From assembly GCA_945224895.1 (NCBI GenBank), contig CALYNW010000085.1, forward strand, positions 1-5,506: a stretch of 5,506 nucleotides of DNA, in the 5' to 3' direction. This stretch comes from an uncultured Clostridia bacterium (lineage in GTDB: Bacteria > Bacillota > Clostridia > Oscillospirales > Acutalibacteraceae). Positions 1 through 5,506 of the stretch are shown piece after piece; the stretch's first letter is position 1, and every line of letters starts with the position of its first letter. Made by a program: the position numbers and the translations under genes. The notes under the pieces are model-generated. The model did no database searches. It was given only the letters and a program-made list of their open reading frames with translations, and was not told where the DNA came from.

Positions 1-46
1 TACACGCGTAAGATCGTCGGCAGCGTCAGATGTGTATAAGAGACAG
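1..46 (+). other. Illumina Nextera adapter left on the contig end (not genomic)
   Basis: Bases 1-5 (TACAC) match the 3' end of the P5 oligonucleotide. Bases 6-13 (GCGTAAGA) sit where the i5 index belongs and match the Nextera i5 index I know as 517. Bases 14-27 (TCGTCGGCAGCGTC) are the Read 1 adapter, and bases 28-46 (AGATGTGTATAAGAGACAG) are the Tn5 mosaic end used for tagmentation. The four parts occur in the exact order and spacing of a Nextera library molecule, so this is untrimmed synthetic sequence joined to a genomic fragment that begins at base 47. The ATG inside the mosaic end (base 32) is therefore not a gene start. Confidence 0.97.
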
Positions 47-846
47 GCGCAGGAGTTCAGCCGCTTCTTCAAGCGCTTTGCTCTCTTTTACGTGACAAAA
101 GGGTTGTTTCCTTTCCCGATAAAAGCTTTGTGCAGGGTATGGGAATTTTCGCAGACAACGGCTTTGAGGTTCACACAAGAGATAAAGACGCTGATATTAT
201 TTATGTTTCGCCGTCACATATGACAAGATGGGGTGACGTTATGCCTATCAAAAGACGCCTTGAGCTTATCAACTATTCCGTAAAAAATAATTCCCTTGTT
301 ATCGAAGACGACTACGAAAATGACTTTCTTTATAACGTTAAGCCAACACCATCGCTATACGCCTTGGGCAAGGGAAATATTATTTATATAGGCTCCTTTT
401 CAGCCATGCTTTTGCCGGGTATAAGAATAAGCTTTATGGTACTTACTGAAGAGCTTGAAAAAGCATACAGAGAAAACTGCTACAGATATGCACAGACAGC
501 AAGTAAAACAGAGCAGATTGCTCTTTGCCAGTACATAAGAGACGGTCATATTAATTCACAGACAAGGAAAATCAGGAGGCTTTATTCAGCAAAAGCAAAG
601 GAATTTTCAAGACTGTTAAAAAAAGAATTTCCAGAGTCATTTATTGAAATAGGTGAAAACACATTGCAGATAATAATGAAATGTCATTTTGAAAAGGACC
701 TGTCTGTATTTGAAGAAAACGGCTTGGCTGTTTTTGTCGAAAAATATGAAAATAACGAGTTAGTCCTCGTAATATCTCCCTCGGGTATTTCCCAAAAGGA
801 TTTTGATAAAGCAGCAAAGGCTTTAAAAAAAGCAATAGAATATTAG
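47..846 (+). CDS. MocR/PdxR-type regulator, C-terminal aminotransferase-like domain (5' partial)
   Basis: This is the last 265 or so codons of a GntR-family regulator of the MocR type, in which an N-terminal winged helix is fused to a fold-type I aminotransferase domain. The frame is open from base 49 and starts AGVQPLLQALCSLL, matching the family's GAGVQ-like segment, so the gene runs off the left end. The GTG at 130 is internal and should not be taken as the start. Family landmarks follow: YVSPSH (about codons 52-57), MPIKRRLEL, IEDDYEND (with the Asp and Tyr that contact PLP), then IGSFSAMLLPGIRISFMVL. In that last block the PLP-binding Lys expected after FS is Ala (bases 403-405, GCC). 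The C-terminal segment LVLVISPSGIS also lacks the Arg usually found in the matching RLGF-like stretch. I infer a sensor domain that may no longer form the PLP aldimine. About 200 N-terminal residues, including the DNA-binding domain, are missing. The regulated gene is unknown. Family assignment is firm; the ligand is not known. Confidence 0.9.
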
Positions 847-891
847 AATTTTTGTTCTAATAGTCCGTTTATAAGGACTACATCCTTTATA
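841..891 (+). repeat. Cluster of small inverted repeats after the MocR gene
   Basis: TATTAGAA (841-848) and TTCTAATA (855-862) form a perfect 8-bp stem that includes the MocR stop codon. TAGTCC (861-866) and GGACTA (875-880) form a perfect 6-bp stem. TATAAGGA (870-877) can instead pair with TCCTTTATA (883-891) with one bulge, which would exclude the second stem. No T-run follows any of them, so this is not a convincing intrinsic terminator. It may be a weak 3' end, a protein binding site for the nearby promoter, or chance in A/T-rich DNA. Confidence 0.4.
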
Positions 892-895
892 CCTA

Positions 896-923
896 TTGAA
901 TTAAAAATTCCTTCTGTTAAAAT
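896..923 (+). promoter_or_regulatory. Promoter for the 105-residue membrane protein
   Basis: A -35-like TTGAAT (896-901) is separated by 16 bases from TAAAAT (918-923). TG at 915-916 gives an extended -10 (TGT-TAAAAT). Transcription would start near 930, leaving a short leader of about 24 bases that carries a strong AAGGAGG (939-945) 8 bases before the ATG at 954. The pattern suits a housekeeping sigma factor of a Firmicute. It implies that the small gene is transcribed independently of the MocR gene. Confidence 0.6.
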
Positions 924-953
924 GTAATTGTAACAAAAAAGGAGGAATTTTTT

Positions 954-1271
954 ATGAACAAAACAGTAAAAAAATTAATTTCATCAGTTGCTATTTCAGC
1001 AGTAACACTTTCAGTCGGCTTCATCGTTACAATGGTATCTTTTAATCTTTTTGATGCTCTGACAACTAATCAGATGAGAATTCTTTTCACCGTTGATTTT
1101 GTATGCCTTATCGCAGTAGGAGGAATATTTCTTTATATCTCCGAAAGCAAAAGCGCAAAAAGAAAAAGACGTCAAGGCTTTGAAAAAAGACAAATGGAAA
1201 GAATTGAAGAAAACGAAAAGGAAATGGCGCAGATAAATGAAATAATTACAAATTCAGGCTATGCCGCTTAA
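954..1271 (+). CDS. Small two-span membrane protein of unknown function, charged C-terminal tail
   Basis: I do not recognise this 105-residue protein. It begins MNKTVKKL, then has a hydrophobic segment at about residues 9-33, a short polar loop (FDALTTNQMR, about 33-42), and a second hydrophobic segment at about 43-63. From about 64 onward it is strongly charged: SKSAKRKRRQ, followed by an Arg/Lys/Glu-rich helix, likely coiled coil, to about residue 98. By the positive-inside rule both ends should be cytoplasmic. There is no lipobox or cleavage site, and the first segment is more likely an anchor than a cleaved signal. The start is well supported by AAGGAGG at 939-945, and the gene has its own promoter (896-923) and terminator (1292-1328), so it appears to be a single-gene unit. 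A coding role is likely from its regulatory frame and residue composition. Function cannot be inferred from its neighbours. Confidence 0.75.
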   Translation: MNKTVKKLISSVAISAVTLSVGFIVTMVSFNLFDALTTNQMRILFTVDFVCLIAVGGIFLYISESKSAKRKRRQGFEKRQMERIEENEKEMAQINEIITNSGYAA

Positions 1272-1296
1272 CATTTTAATAAAATTGTGATAAAAT
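1268..1296 (+). promoter_or_regulatory. Promoter for the GH127-MATE operon, overlapping the upstream stop codon and terminator
   Basis: TTAACA (1268-1273; 5 of 6 bases of TTGACA) overlaps the TAA stop of the small membrane protein. A 17-base spacer follows, then TAAAAT (1291-1296; 5 of 6 of TATAAT) preceded by TG at 1288-1289, an extended -10. The start of transcription would fall near 1303, inside the hairpin called as the upstream gene's terminator. The leader would be about 38 bases, with GGAG at 1331-1334 placed 6 bases before the ATG at 1341. Confidence 0.6.
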
Positions 1297-1328
1297 GTAC
1301 CTAAATTAATTTTTAGGTACATTTTTTT
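1292..1328 (+). terminator. Intrinsic terminator of the small membrane protein gene (possible operator)
   Basis: AAAATGTACCTAAA (1292-1305) and TTTAGGTACATTTT (1312-1325) form a perfect 14-bp stem with a 6-base loop, ending in a run of seven T (1322-1328). It begins 20 bases after the stop codon at 1271. The left arm contains most of the -10 of the next promoter. A transcript arriving from upstream can fold the whole hairpin, whereas one starting near 1303 has lost most of the left arm and cannot. The TGTAC/GTACA half-sites could also bind a dimeric repressor; that is only inference. Confidence 0.8.
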
Positions 1329-1340
1329 ACGGAGAAAAAT

Positions 1341-3266
1341 ATGGAAAGTAAAAATTTTTCAAATCATATTGAATTAAAAAACATTAAAATTAATGATAAC
1401 TTTTGGAACAATTATATTGAGCTTGTAAGAAAAGAGGTTATTCCCTATCAGTACAAGGCTCTTAATGATGAAATTGACGGTGCTGAAAAAAGCAGATGTA
1501 TTGATAATTTTATAAAAGCATCAAAATCTGTTAAAAATATCAGGGAAGGAAAAAATGTTCCTGTTTTCCCTGTTGATAAATGGGAATATAACGACGAAAA
1601 TTCAGATGAGAAATCATTTAAGGGCTGGGTTTTTCATGATACGGATATATACAAATGGCTGGAGGCTGTTGCCTATTCTCTGCAAAATCATTATGATGAA
1701 TTTCTTTTTAATGAGGCAATAAAATGTATCGACCTTATTTGCTCTGCTCAGCTTGATAACGGTTATCTTGATACTCTGTATATAATAAATGACAGAAATA
1801 AAATATTTACTGATTTAAGGGATAAGCACGAGCTTTACTGCTTCGGTCATCTTGCAGAGGCGGCGGTTGCTTTTTATAATGCTACAGGTAATGATAAGCT
1901 GTTAAAAGCAACCTGCAAATTCGCAGACCTGATATGCGATATCTTTAACGAAAACGGTAAAAGAGGCTATGGCGGTCACGAGATAGCAGAGCTTGCACTT
2001 GTTAAGCTATACAATGCAACAGGTAAAAGAAAATATCTTGAGACGGCAAAATTCTTCATAAACGAAAGAGGAAAAAAGCCCTACTATTTTGACCTTGAAA
2101 AAGGATATGACAGGAAAGACAACAGCAATGATTATTTCTACAATCAGGCACATACGCAGCCGGTTAATCAAAAGGAGGCTGTCGGTCACGCAGTAAGAGG
2201 TGTATATCTCTACAGCGGTATGGCTGACGTAGCAAGGGCTTATAATGATGACAGGCTTTTTAACGCCTGCAAAAGCATTTGGGATAATATAGAAAATAAG
2301 AAGCTGTATATCACAGGCGGTATCGGCTCAACCGTCGACGGCGAAGCATTTACCTTTGATTACGATTTACCAAATGATTTAGCATACTGTGAAACCTGTG
2401 CATCAATCGGACTGATGTTTTTTGCAAGGCGAATGGCTGAAATCGAGCCTGACTCAAAATACGCAAATGTTATGGAAAGAGCCCTTTACAACACAGTCCT
2501 TTCCGGTATGGCTGAGGACGGAAAATCCTTTTTCTACGTTAATCCCCTTGAGGTTTTGCCTGAAGCCTGCCACAAGGATTCTCGCAAAAGCCACGTCAAG
2601 CCCGTAAGGCAAAAATGGTTTGGCTGTGCCTGTTGTCCGCCTAATCTTGCACGTCTTATTTCTTCAATCGGTGAATACTGCTGTACCGAAAGCAATGAAA
2701 ATATTTTTATTCATCTTTATATCGGCTCTGAAATAAAATCAGACAAGGCTGATATAAAAATTATTTCAGACTACACAGACAGCGGTAAGGTAGCCTTTGA
2801 TATAAAATGTAAAAAAGATTTCACTCTTGCATTAAGAATATCCGACACCTGCAAGGGCTTTGACATTTCCCTGCCCTATACCGAGAAAAAAGGCTATGCT
2901 TATATCAAAATTAACAGTGACACTTTGATTGATATACAATTTGATTTTCCCATAAGATTGATTAAATGCTCTAATCTTGTAAGGGAAAACATCGGAAAGG
3001 TTGCCGTTATGAAAGGACCTGTGGTTTACTGCATCGAGGAGGCAGACAACGGCAAAAATCTTCAGCTTTTAAGACTTTGCGAAAATCCTGATTTCAGATA
3101 CGATAAACCGTATATCATTGCTCACGGTAAAAGAGAAAGGGTTGACACATCGCTTTACAGCGAATACAAATCACCCGAAGGTGAAGAATGTGAAATAAAA
3201 TTTATCCCCTACTGCAAATGGGGCAACAGAGGGGAAAATGAAATGTCGGTATATATAAGAATTTAG
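1341..3266 (+). CDS. GH127 beta-L-arabinofuranosidase (HypBA1-like), cytoplasmic
   Basis: This 641-residue protein is close to the usual length of glycoside hydrolase family 127 (about 640-660), with an (alpha/alpha)6 catalytic domain followed by beta-sandwich domains. Characterised Bifidobacterium longum HypBA1 releases L-arabinose from beta-L-arabinofuranosyl ends, including beta-1,2-arabinobiose, with retention, using a zinc-bound Cys nucleophile. The expected residues are present: E335 in GEAFTFDYDLPND (HypBA1 E322 position), E351 and C353 in YCETCAS (E338, C340), and C431-C432 in WFGCACCPPN (C417 nucleophile and C418). H163 (KHELY), H213 (GGHEIAE) and H283 (VGHAVR) match conserved active-site His residues. 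The 16-residue E335-E351 spacing is exactly that of HypBA1. There is no signal peptide (MESKNFSNHIEL), so it should act on short saccharides already imported. GGAG at 1331-1334 supports the start. The MATE gene follows after 11 bases. A related specificity within GH127, such as aceric acid release, cannot be excluded. Confidence 0.93.
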   Translation: MESKNFSNHIELKNIKINDNFWNNYIELVRKEVIPYQYKALNDEIDGAEKSRCIDNFIKASKSVKNIREGKNVPVFPVDKWEYNDENSDEKSFKGWVFHDTDIYKWLEAVAYSLQNHYDEFLFNEAIKCIDLICSAQLDNGYLDTLYIINDRNKIFTDLRDKHELYCFGHLAEAAVAFYNATGNDKLLKATCKFADLICDIFNENGKRGYGGHEIAELALVKLYNATGKRKYLETAKFFINERGKKPYYFDLEKGYDRKDNSNDYFYNQAHTQPVNQKEAVGHAVRGVYLYSGMADVARAYNDDRLFNACKSIWDNIENKKLYITGGIGSTVDGEAFTFDYDLPNDLAYCETCASIGLMFFARRMAEIEPDSKYANVMERALYNTVLSGMAEDGKSFFYVNPLEVLPEACHKDSRKSHVKPVRQKWFGCACCPPNLARLISSIGEYCCTESNENIFIHLYIGSEIKSDKADIKIISDYTDSGKVAFDIKCKKDFTLALRISDTCKGFDISLPYTEKKGYAYIKINSDTLIDIQFDFPIRLIKCSNLVRENIGKVAVMKGPVVYCIEEADNGKNLQLLRLCENPDFRYDKPYIIAHGKRERVDTSLYSEYKSPEGEECEIKFIPYCKWGNRGENEMSVYIRI

Positions 3267-3277
3267 AAGGTAAAAAA

Positions 3278-4627
3278 ATGTCAAAAAAATACAAGGACAA
3301 ATATGACAGACTTAAAAATGAACCTGTAAAGGGTCTTATATCCTCCTTGGCTATGCCTACAATTTTAACTATGCTTGTATCAGCCGTTTACAATATGGCT
3401 GATAGCTATTTTGTCGGAAAAATTGACACATCGTCGGTAGCATCAATAGGTATTGTTTTTTCAGTTATGACTCTGCTTCAGGCGGTAGGCTTCTTCCTCG
3501 GTAACGGAAGCGGTATAAACATAAGCACCTGCCTTGGTGAAAAGGACAAGGAAAAGGCATCTGTATTCGCAAATGTGGCATTATTCACAGGCTTTGGAGC
3601 AGGAATAATCCTTGCCGTTATAGGAATATTTTTTTCAAGAGGTCTTGCCGAAATACTTGGCGCAACAGCAACAACGGTTGACCTTGCAGGAGATTATCTG
3701 AAATATATTCTGCTTGGCTCCCCTTTTATTTTAGGCTCCTTTATTCTTAACAACCATCTGAGATATCAGGGCAGTGCCGTATATTCCATGCTCGGAATTG
3801 TCAGCGGAAGCCTGCTTAATATTGCCCTTGACCCGTTTTTTATTTTTAAATTCAATTTAGGAGTTAAGGGTGCGGCAATCGCAACTGTTATCAGTCAGAT
3901 TACAGGATTTATTATTCTCGTAATAGGTACATTTAAAGGTGGAAATATCCGAATTTCCGTTAAAGCCTTTAAGCCAAATAAGGAAATTTATTTGTCAATT
4001 TGCAGAAACGGACTGCCCTCTCTTGCAAGGCAGGGCATCAGCACTCTTGCAACTGTTTCACTTAATCATGCCTGTGAGCCATTTGGTGATTCGGCTATTG
4101 CGGGTATGAGTGTTTTTAACAGAGTTATGTTTCTCGGAATGGCGGTGGTTATCGGCTATGGTCAGGGATATCAGCCTGTTTGCAGCTTCAACAACGGTGC
4201 TAAGCAATATAAAAGGGTTTATGACGGATACAAATTTACGGCAGTTATTACGACTGTAATTATAACTTTAATGTCAGTAATCGGCTTTATTTTTGCGCCT
4301 GAGCTTATCGCAGTTTTCAGAGATGACCGAGAGGTTATTGAAATAGGCACAAGGGCGCTTAGATATCAGTGTATTGTAATGCCCGTGACAGGCTTTTGCA
4401 CTGCATCAAATATGCTTATGCAGTCCCTGAAAATTTCAAACAAAGCAACGGTTCTTGCACTTGCAAGGCAGGGTATTTTCTACCTGCCGTTAATATTTAC
4501 TCTGCCGAGAATTTTCGGTATAAGCGGTCTTTCATTTGTTCAGCCGATAGCAGATATACTTTCATTTATCCTGACTGTATTCCTTGTAAGGACAGAAATA
4601 AAAAAGCTGAAAAACAACAGAATATGA
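3278..4627 (+). CDS. MATE-family multidrug/toxin-type efflux transporter
   Basis: This 449-residue protein has the normal MATE length and about 12 hydrophobic segments, at roughly residues 18-45, 53-77, 96-119, 139-160, 165-190, 197-218, 238-262, 273-297, 318-340, 358-380, 391-412 and 415-437. It forms the usual two six-helix halves. Family signatures include the N-terminal KGLISSLAMPTILTMLVSAVYNMAD (residues 18-42, split by the first helix), NIALDPFFIF (181-190), GYGQGYQPVCSFNNGAKQYKRV (about 293-314) and RQGIFYLPLIF (397-407). It most resembles the MepA-like branch common in clostridia. Members export cationic drugs, dyes or metabolites in exchange for Na+ or H+; the substrate here is unknown. 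AGAAGG (3265-3270) overlaps the stop codon of the glycosidase gene and lies 7 bases before the ATG, so the two genes are very likely cotranscribed. Pairing with a glycosidase, in place of a sugar importer, is unusual. Confidence 0.92.
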   Translation: MSKKYKDKYDRLKNEPVKGLISSLAMPTILTMLVSAVYNMADSYFVGKIDTSSVASIGIVFSVMTLLQAVGFFLGNGSGINISTCLGEKDKEKASVFANVALFTGFGAGIILAVIGIFFSRGLAEILGATATTVDLAGDYLKYILLGSPFILGSFILNNHLRYQGSAVYSMLGIVSGSLLNIALDPFFIFKFNLGVKGAAIATVISQITGFIILVIGTFKGGNIRISVKAFKPNKEIYLSICRNGLPSLARQGISTLATVSLNHACEPFGDSAIAGMSVFNRVMFLGMAVVIGYGQGYQPVCSFNNGAKQYKRVYDGYKFTAVITTVIITLMSVIGFIFAPELIAVFRDDREVIEIGTRALRYQCIVMPVTGFCTASNMLMQSLKISNKATVLALARQGIFYLPLIFTLPRIFGISGLSFVQPIADILSFILTVFLVRTEIKKLKNNRI

Positions 4628-4628
4628 C

Positions 4629-4661
4629 AAAAAGGTTTGGAAGATTATCCAAACCTTTTTT
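4629..4661. terminator. Bidirectional intrinsic terminator between the MATE gene and pxpA
   Basis: AAAAAGGTTTGGA (4629-4641) and TCCAAACCTTTTT (4648-4660) form a perfect 13-bp stem with the 6-base loop AGATTA. On the plus strand the hairpin ends in six T (4656-4661), one base after the MATE stop codon. On the minus strand the A-run at 4629-4633 gives five T, seven bases beyond the pxpA stop codon (4669). One structure can therefore end both convergent transcripts. Confidence 0.9.
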
Positions 4662-4668
4662 CAATAAG

Positions 4669-5421
4669 CTACATCGCCTCAACATAAATTCCGTTTTCGG
4701 CAAAAGCAGTTCTCAGTTTTTCAACAAAGGCAAGTGCCTTAGCACCGTCACCGTGAACGCAAACACTGTCGGCTTTTATGCTGATTATGTCCCCGTTAAT
4801 GGCTTTAACACTGCCGTCGGTTATCATAGTTAAAACTCTTTCAACGGCTATGTTTTCATCTGTAATCATTGCGCCTTCCTTAGTCCTTGCAACAAGACTG
4901 CCGTCGCTTTCATAGGCTCTGTCTGCGAAAATCTCGCAGGCAAAATCAAGCCCTTGTTTTTGTGCCTGAATAATCATCTGCGAACCAAAGGGTGCAAGAA
5001 GCTTAATACTACTATCAAAATTTTTAACAGCATTTACTATTGCTATGGCGTAATCTTCATTTTTAACTGCCATATTGTAAAGTGCTCCGTGAGGCTTTAC
5101 GTGATTCATTCTCAGTCCGTATTTTCTGCAAAAGGCATCTAATGCGCCGATTTGATACGTGACATAAGCCTCCACCTCCTTAGGTGATGTGTTAAGCTGA
5201 CGTCTGCCAAAGCCCATAAGGTCGGGAAAGCCCGGATGTGCACCGATAGAAGTACCGTTTTCCTTACAAAGCAAAAGTGTTTTATCCATTACAAGCGGGT
5301 CCCCTGCGTGGTATCCGCAGGCAATATTTGCACTTGTAATAAGTGGAATTATATTCTCATCATTACCTATTTTATAAGCACCGAAGCTTTCGCCAAGGTC
5401 ACTGTTTAAATCTATTTTCAT
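4669..5421 (-). CDS. pxpA: 5-oxoprolinase subunit A (PxpA; LamB/YcsF family)
   Basis: This 250-residue protein has the full length of the LamB/YcsF family. PxpA works with PxpB and PxpC in the cytoplasm to open 5-oxo-L-proline (pyroglutamate) to L-glutamate with ATP. Conserved blocks appear in order: DLNSDLGESFGAY (4-16), TSANIACGYHAGDPLVM (29-45), IGAHPGFPDLMGFGRR (59-74), HVKPHGALYN (107-116), EIFADRAYESDGSLVAR (163-179) and VCVHGDG (220-226). The Asp, His and Glu residues in these blocks are intact, so the subunit looks functional. The ATG at 5421 is supported by AGGAG (5429-5433 on the complementary strand), 7 bases upstream. Downstream is the shared terminator and the convergent MATE gene, so pxpB and pxpC do not follow it. 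If linked, they would lie upstream beyond the right edge. No clear promoter is visible in the remaining 85 bases. Confidence 0.95.
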   Translation of the reverse strand: MKIDLNSDLGESFGAYKIGNDENIIPLITSANIACGYHAGDPLVMDKTLLLCKENGTSIGAHPGFPDLMGFGRRQLNTSPKEVEAYVTYQIGALDAFCRKYGLRMNHVKPHGALYNMAVKNEDYAIAIVNAVKNFDSSIKLLAPFGSQMIIQAQKQGLDFACEIFADRAYESDGSLVARTKEGAMITDENIAVERVLTMITDGSVKAINGDIISIKADSVCVHGDGAKALAFVEKLRTAFAENGIYVEAM

Positions 5422-5433
5422 ATATCTTCTCCT

Positions 5434-5484
5434 AGGGCAACGGTAATAATTCGAACCACGGTTTAGCGTGGCAGATATTGCCCT
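5434..5484 (-). promoter_or_regulatory. Nested inverted repeat directly upstream of the pxpA ribosome binding site (possible structured leader)
   Basis: Read on the minus strand, AGGGCAA (5484-5478) pairs perfectly with TTGCCCT (5440-5434), and a T-G wobble extends it to 8 bp. Inside, CCACG (5471-5467) pairs with CGTGG (5460-5456) around the 6-base loop CTAAAC. Unpaired segments are 6 bases on the 5' side and 15 bases on the 3' side (TTCGAATTATTACCG). The closing arm ends one base before AGGAG, so folding could affect ribosome access. No T-run follows, so it is not an intrinsic terminator. I cannot match it to a known riboswitch. A small mobile palindrome or a protein binding site are alternatives. 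Confidence 0.4.
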
Positions 5485-5506
5485 TACTCTACGTTAAAAT
5501 ACTCGT

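Noticed and set aside
32..223. Open frame of 63 codons starting at ATG 32
   Set aside because: Its start lies in the Tn5 mosaic end of the adapter, and it runs in a different frame from the MocR coding sequence, which is supported by family motifs.
1292..1325. Possible insertion-sequence terminal repeat or attachment site
   Set aside because: The dyad is one compact hairpin with a T-run. There is no transposase or integrase gene, and no flanking direct repeat was seen.
2007..2189. Minus-strand open frame inside the GH127 gene, and a plus-strand one at 2422-2607
   Set aside because: Both lie within conserved GH127 catalytic sequence and have no initiation signals.
3266..3277. A separate promoter or riboswitch for the MATE gene
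   Set aside because: The gap is only 11 bases and contains just the ribosome binding site, so there is no room for a leader. Cotranscription is the simple reading.
4369..4833. Plus-strand open frame of 154 codons across the end of the MATE gene, the terminator and the 3' end of pxpA
   Set aside because: It overlaps two well-supported genes in another frame or strand, runs through a strong terminator and has no ribosome binding site. Its translation is rich in Cys, Tyr and Asn and matches no family I know.
4954..5142. Plus-strand open frame antisense to pxpA
   Set aside because: It lies wholly inside the conserved pxpA coding region, has no ribosome binding site and has a composition typical of a shadow frame.
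5434..5484. A tRNA or tRNA remnant, suggested by GGTTCGAAT next to a 7-bp closing stem
   Set aside because: The element is only 51 bases long, the GGTTCGAAT segment has no matching T-stem partner on its 3' side, and no D or anticodon arm with a usable anticodon can be placed.

Overview
This window looks like one complete short contig from a shotgun library. Its first 46 bases are Illumina Nextera library sequence (P5 tail, an 8-base i5 index, the Read 1 adapter and the Tn5 mosaic end), not genome. Genomic sequence starts at base 47. The low GC, A/T-rich codon use, strong AGGAGG-type ribosome binding sites and protein types (MocR regulator, GH127, MATE exporter, PxpA) suggest an anaerobic Firmicute, probably a gut clostridium of the Ruminococcaceae/Lachnospiraceae kind. 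The species cannot be named from this sequence.

Layout on the plus strand: (1) 47-846 is the 3' part of a MocR-type (GntR/aminotransferase fusion) regulator. Its DNA-binding half lies off the contig, and its aminotransferase domain has Ala where the PLP-binding Lys should be. (2) 847-953 holds small inverted repeats, then a good extended -10 promoter. (3) 954-1271 encodes an unrecognised 105-residue protein with two membrane segments and a charged tail. (4) 1268-1340 is a compact junction where a strong hairpin terminator overlaps the -10 and start region of the next promoter. (5) 1341-3266 encodes a cytoplasmic GH127 beta-L-arabinofuranosidase with the full set of expected catalytic and zinc-binding residues. 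(6) 3278-4627 encodes a MATE-family transporter, 11 bases downstream and almost certainly in the same operon.

A 13-bp stem at 4629-4660 with T-runs on both strands separates this operon from the convergent minus-strand gene at 4669-5421. That gene encodes PxpA, subunit A of the ATP-dependent 5-oxoprolinase. A nested inverted repeat (5434-5484) directly abuts the pxpA ribosome binding site. The right end (5506) cuts off whatever lies upstream of pxpA.

Functionally, the GH127 enzyme would release L-arabinose from small beta-arabinofuranosyl saccharides that have already entered the cell. PxpA, with partners not seen here, would recycle 5-oxoproline to glutamate. No phage, insertion sequence, CRISPR array, tRNA or rRNA is visible. 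I found no clear multi-gene novel system. The points most worth following are the lysine-less MocR domain, the overlapping terminator/promoter, the glycosidase-MATE pairing and the structured pxpA leader.
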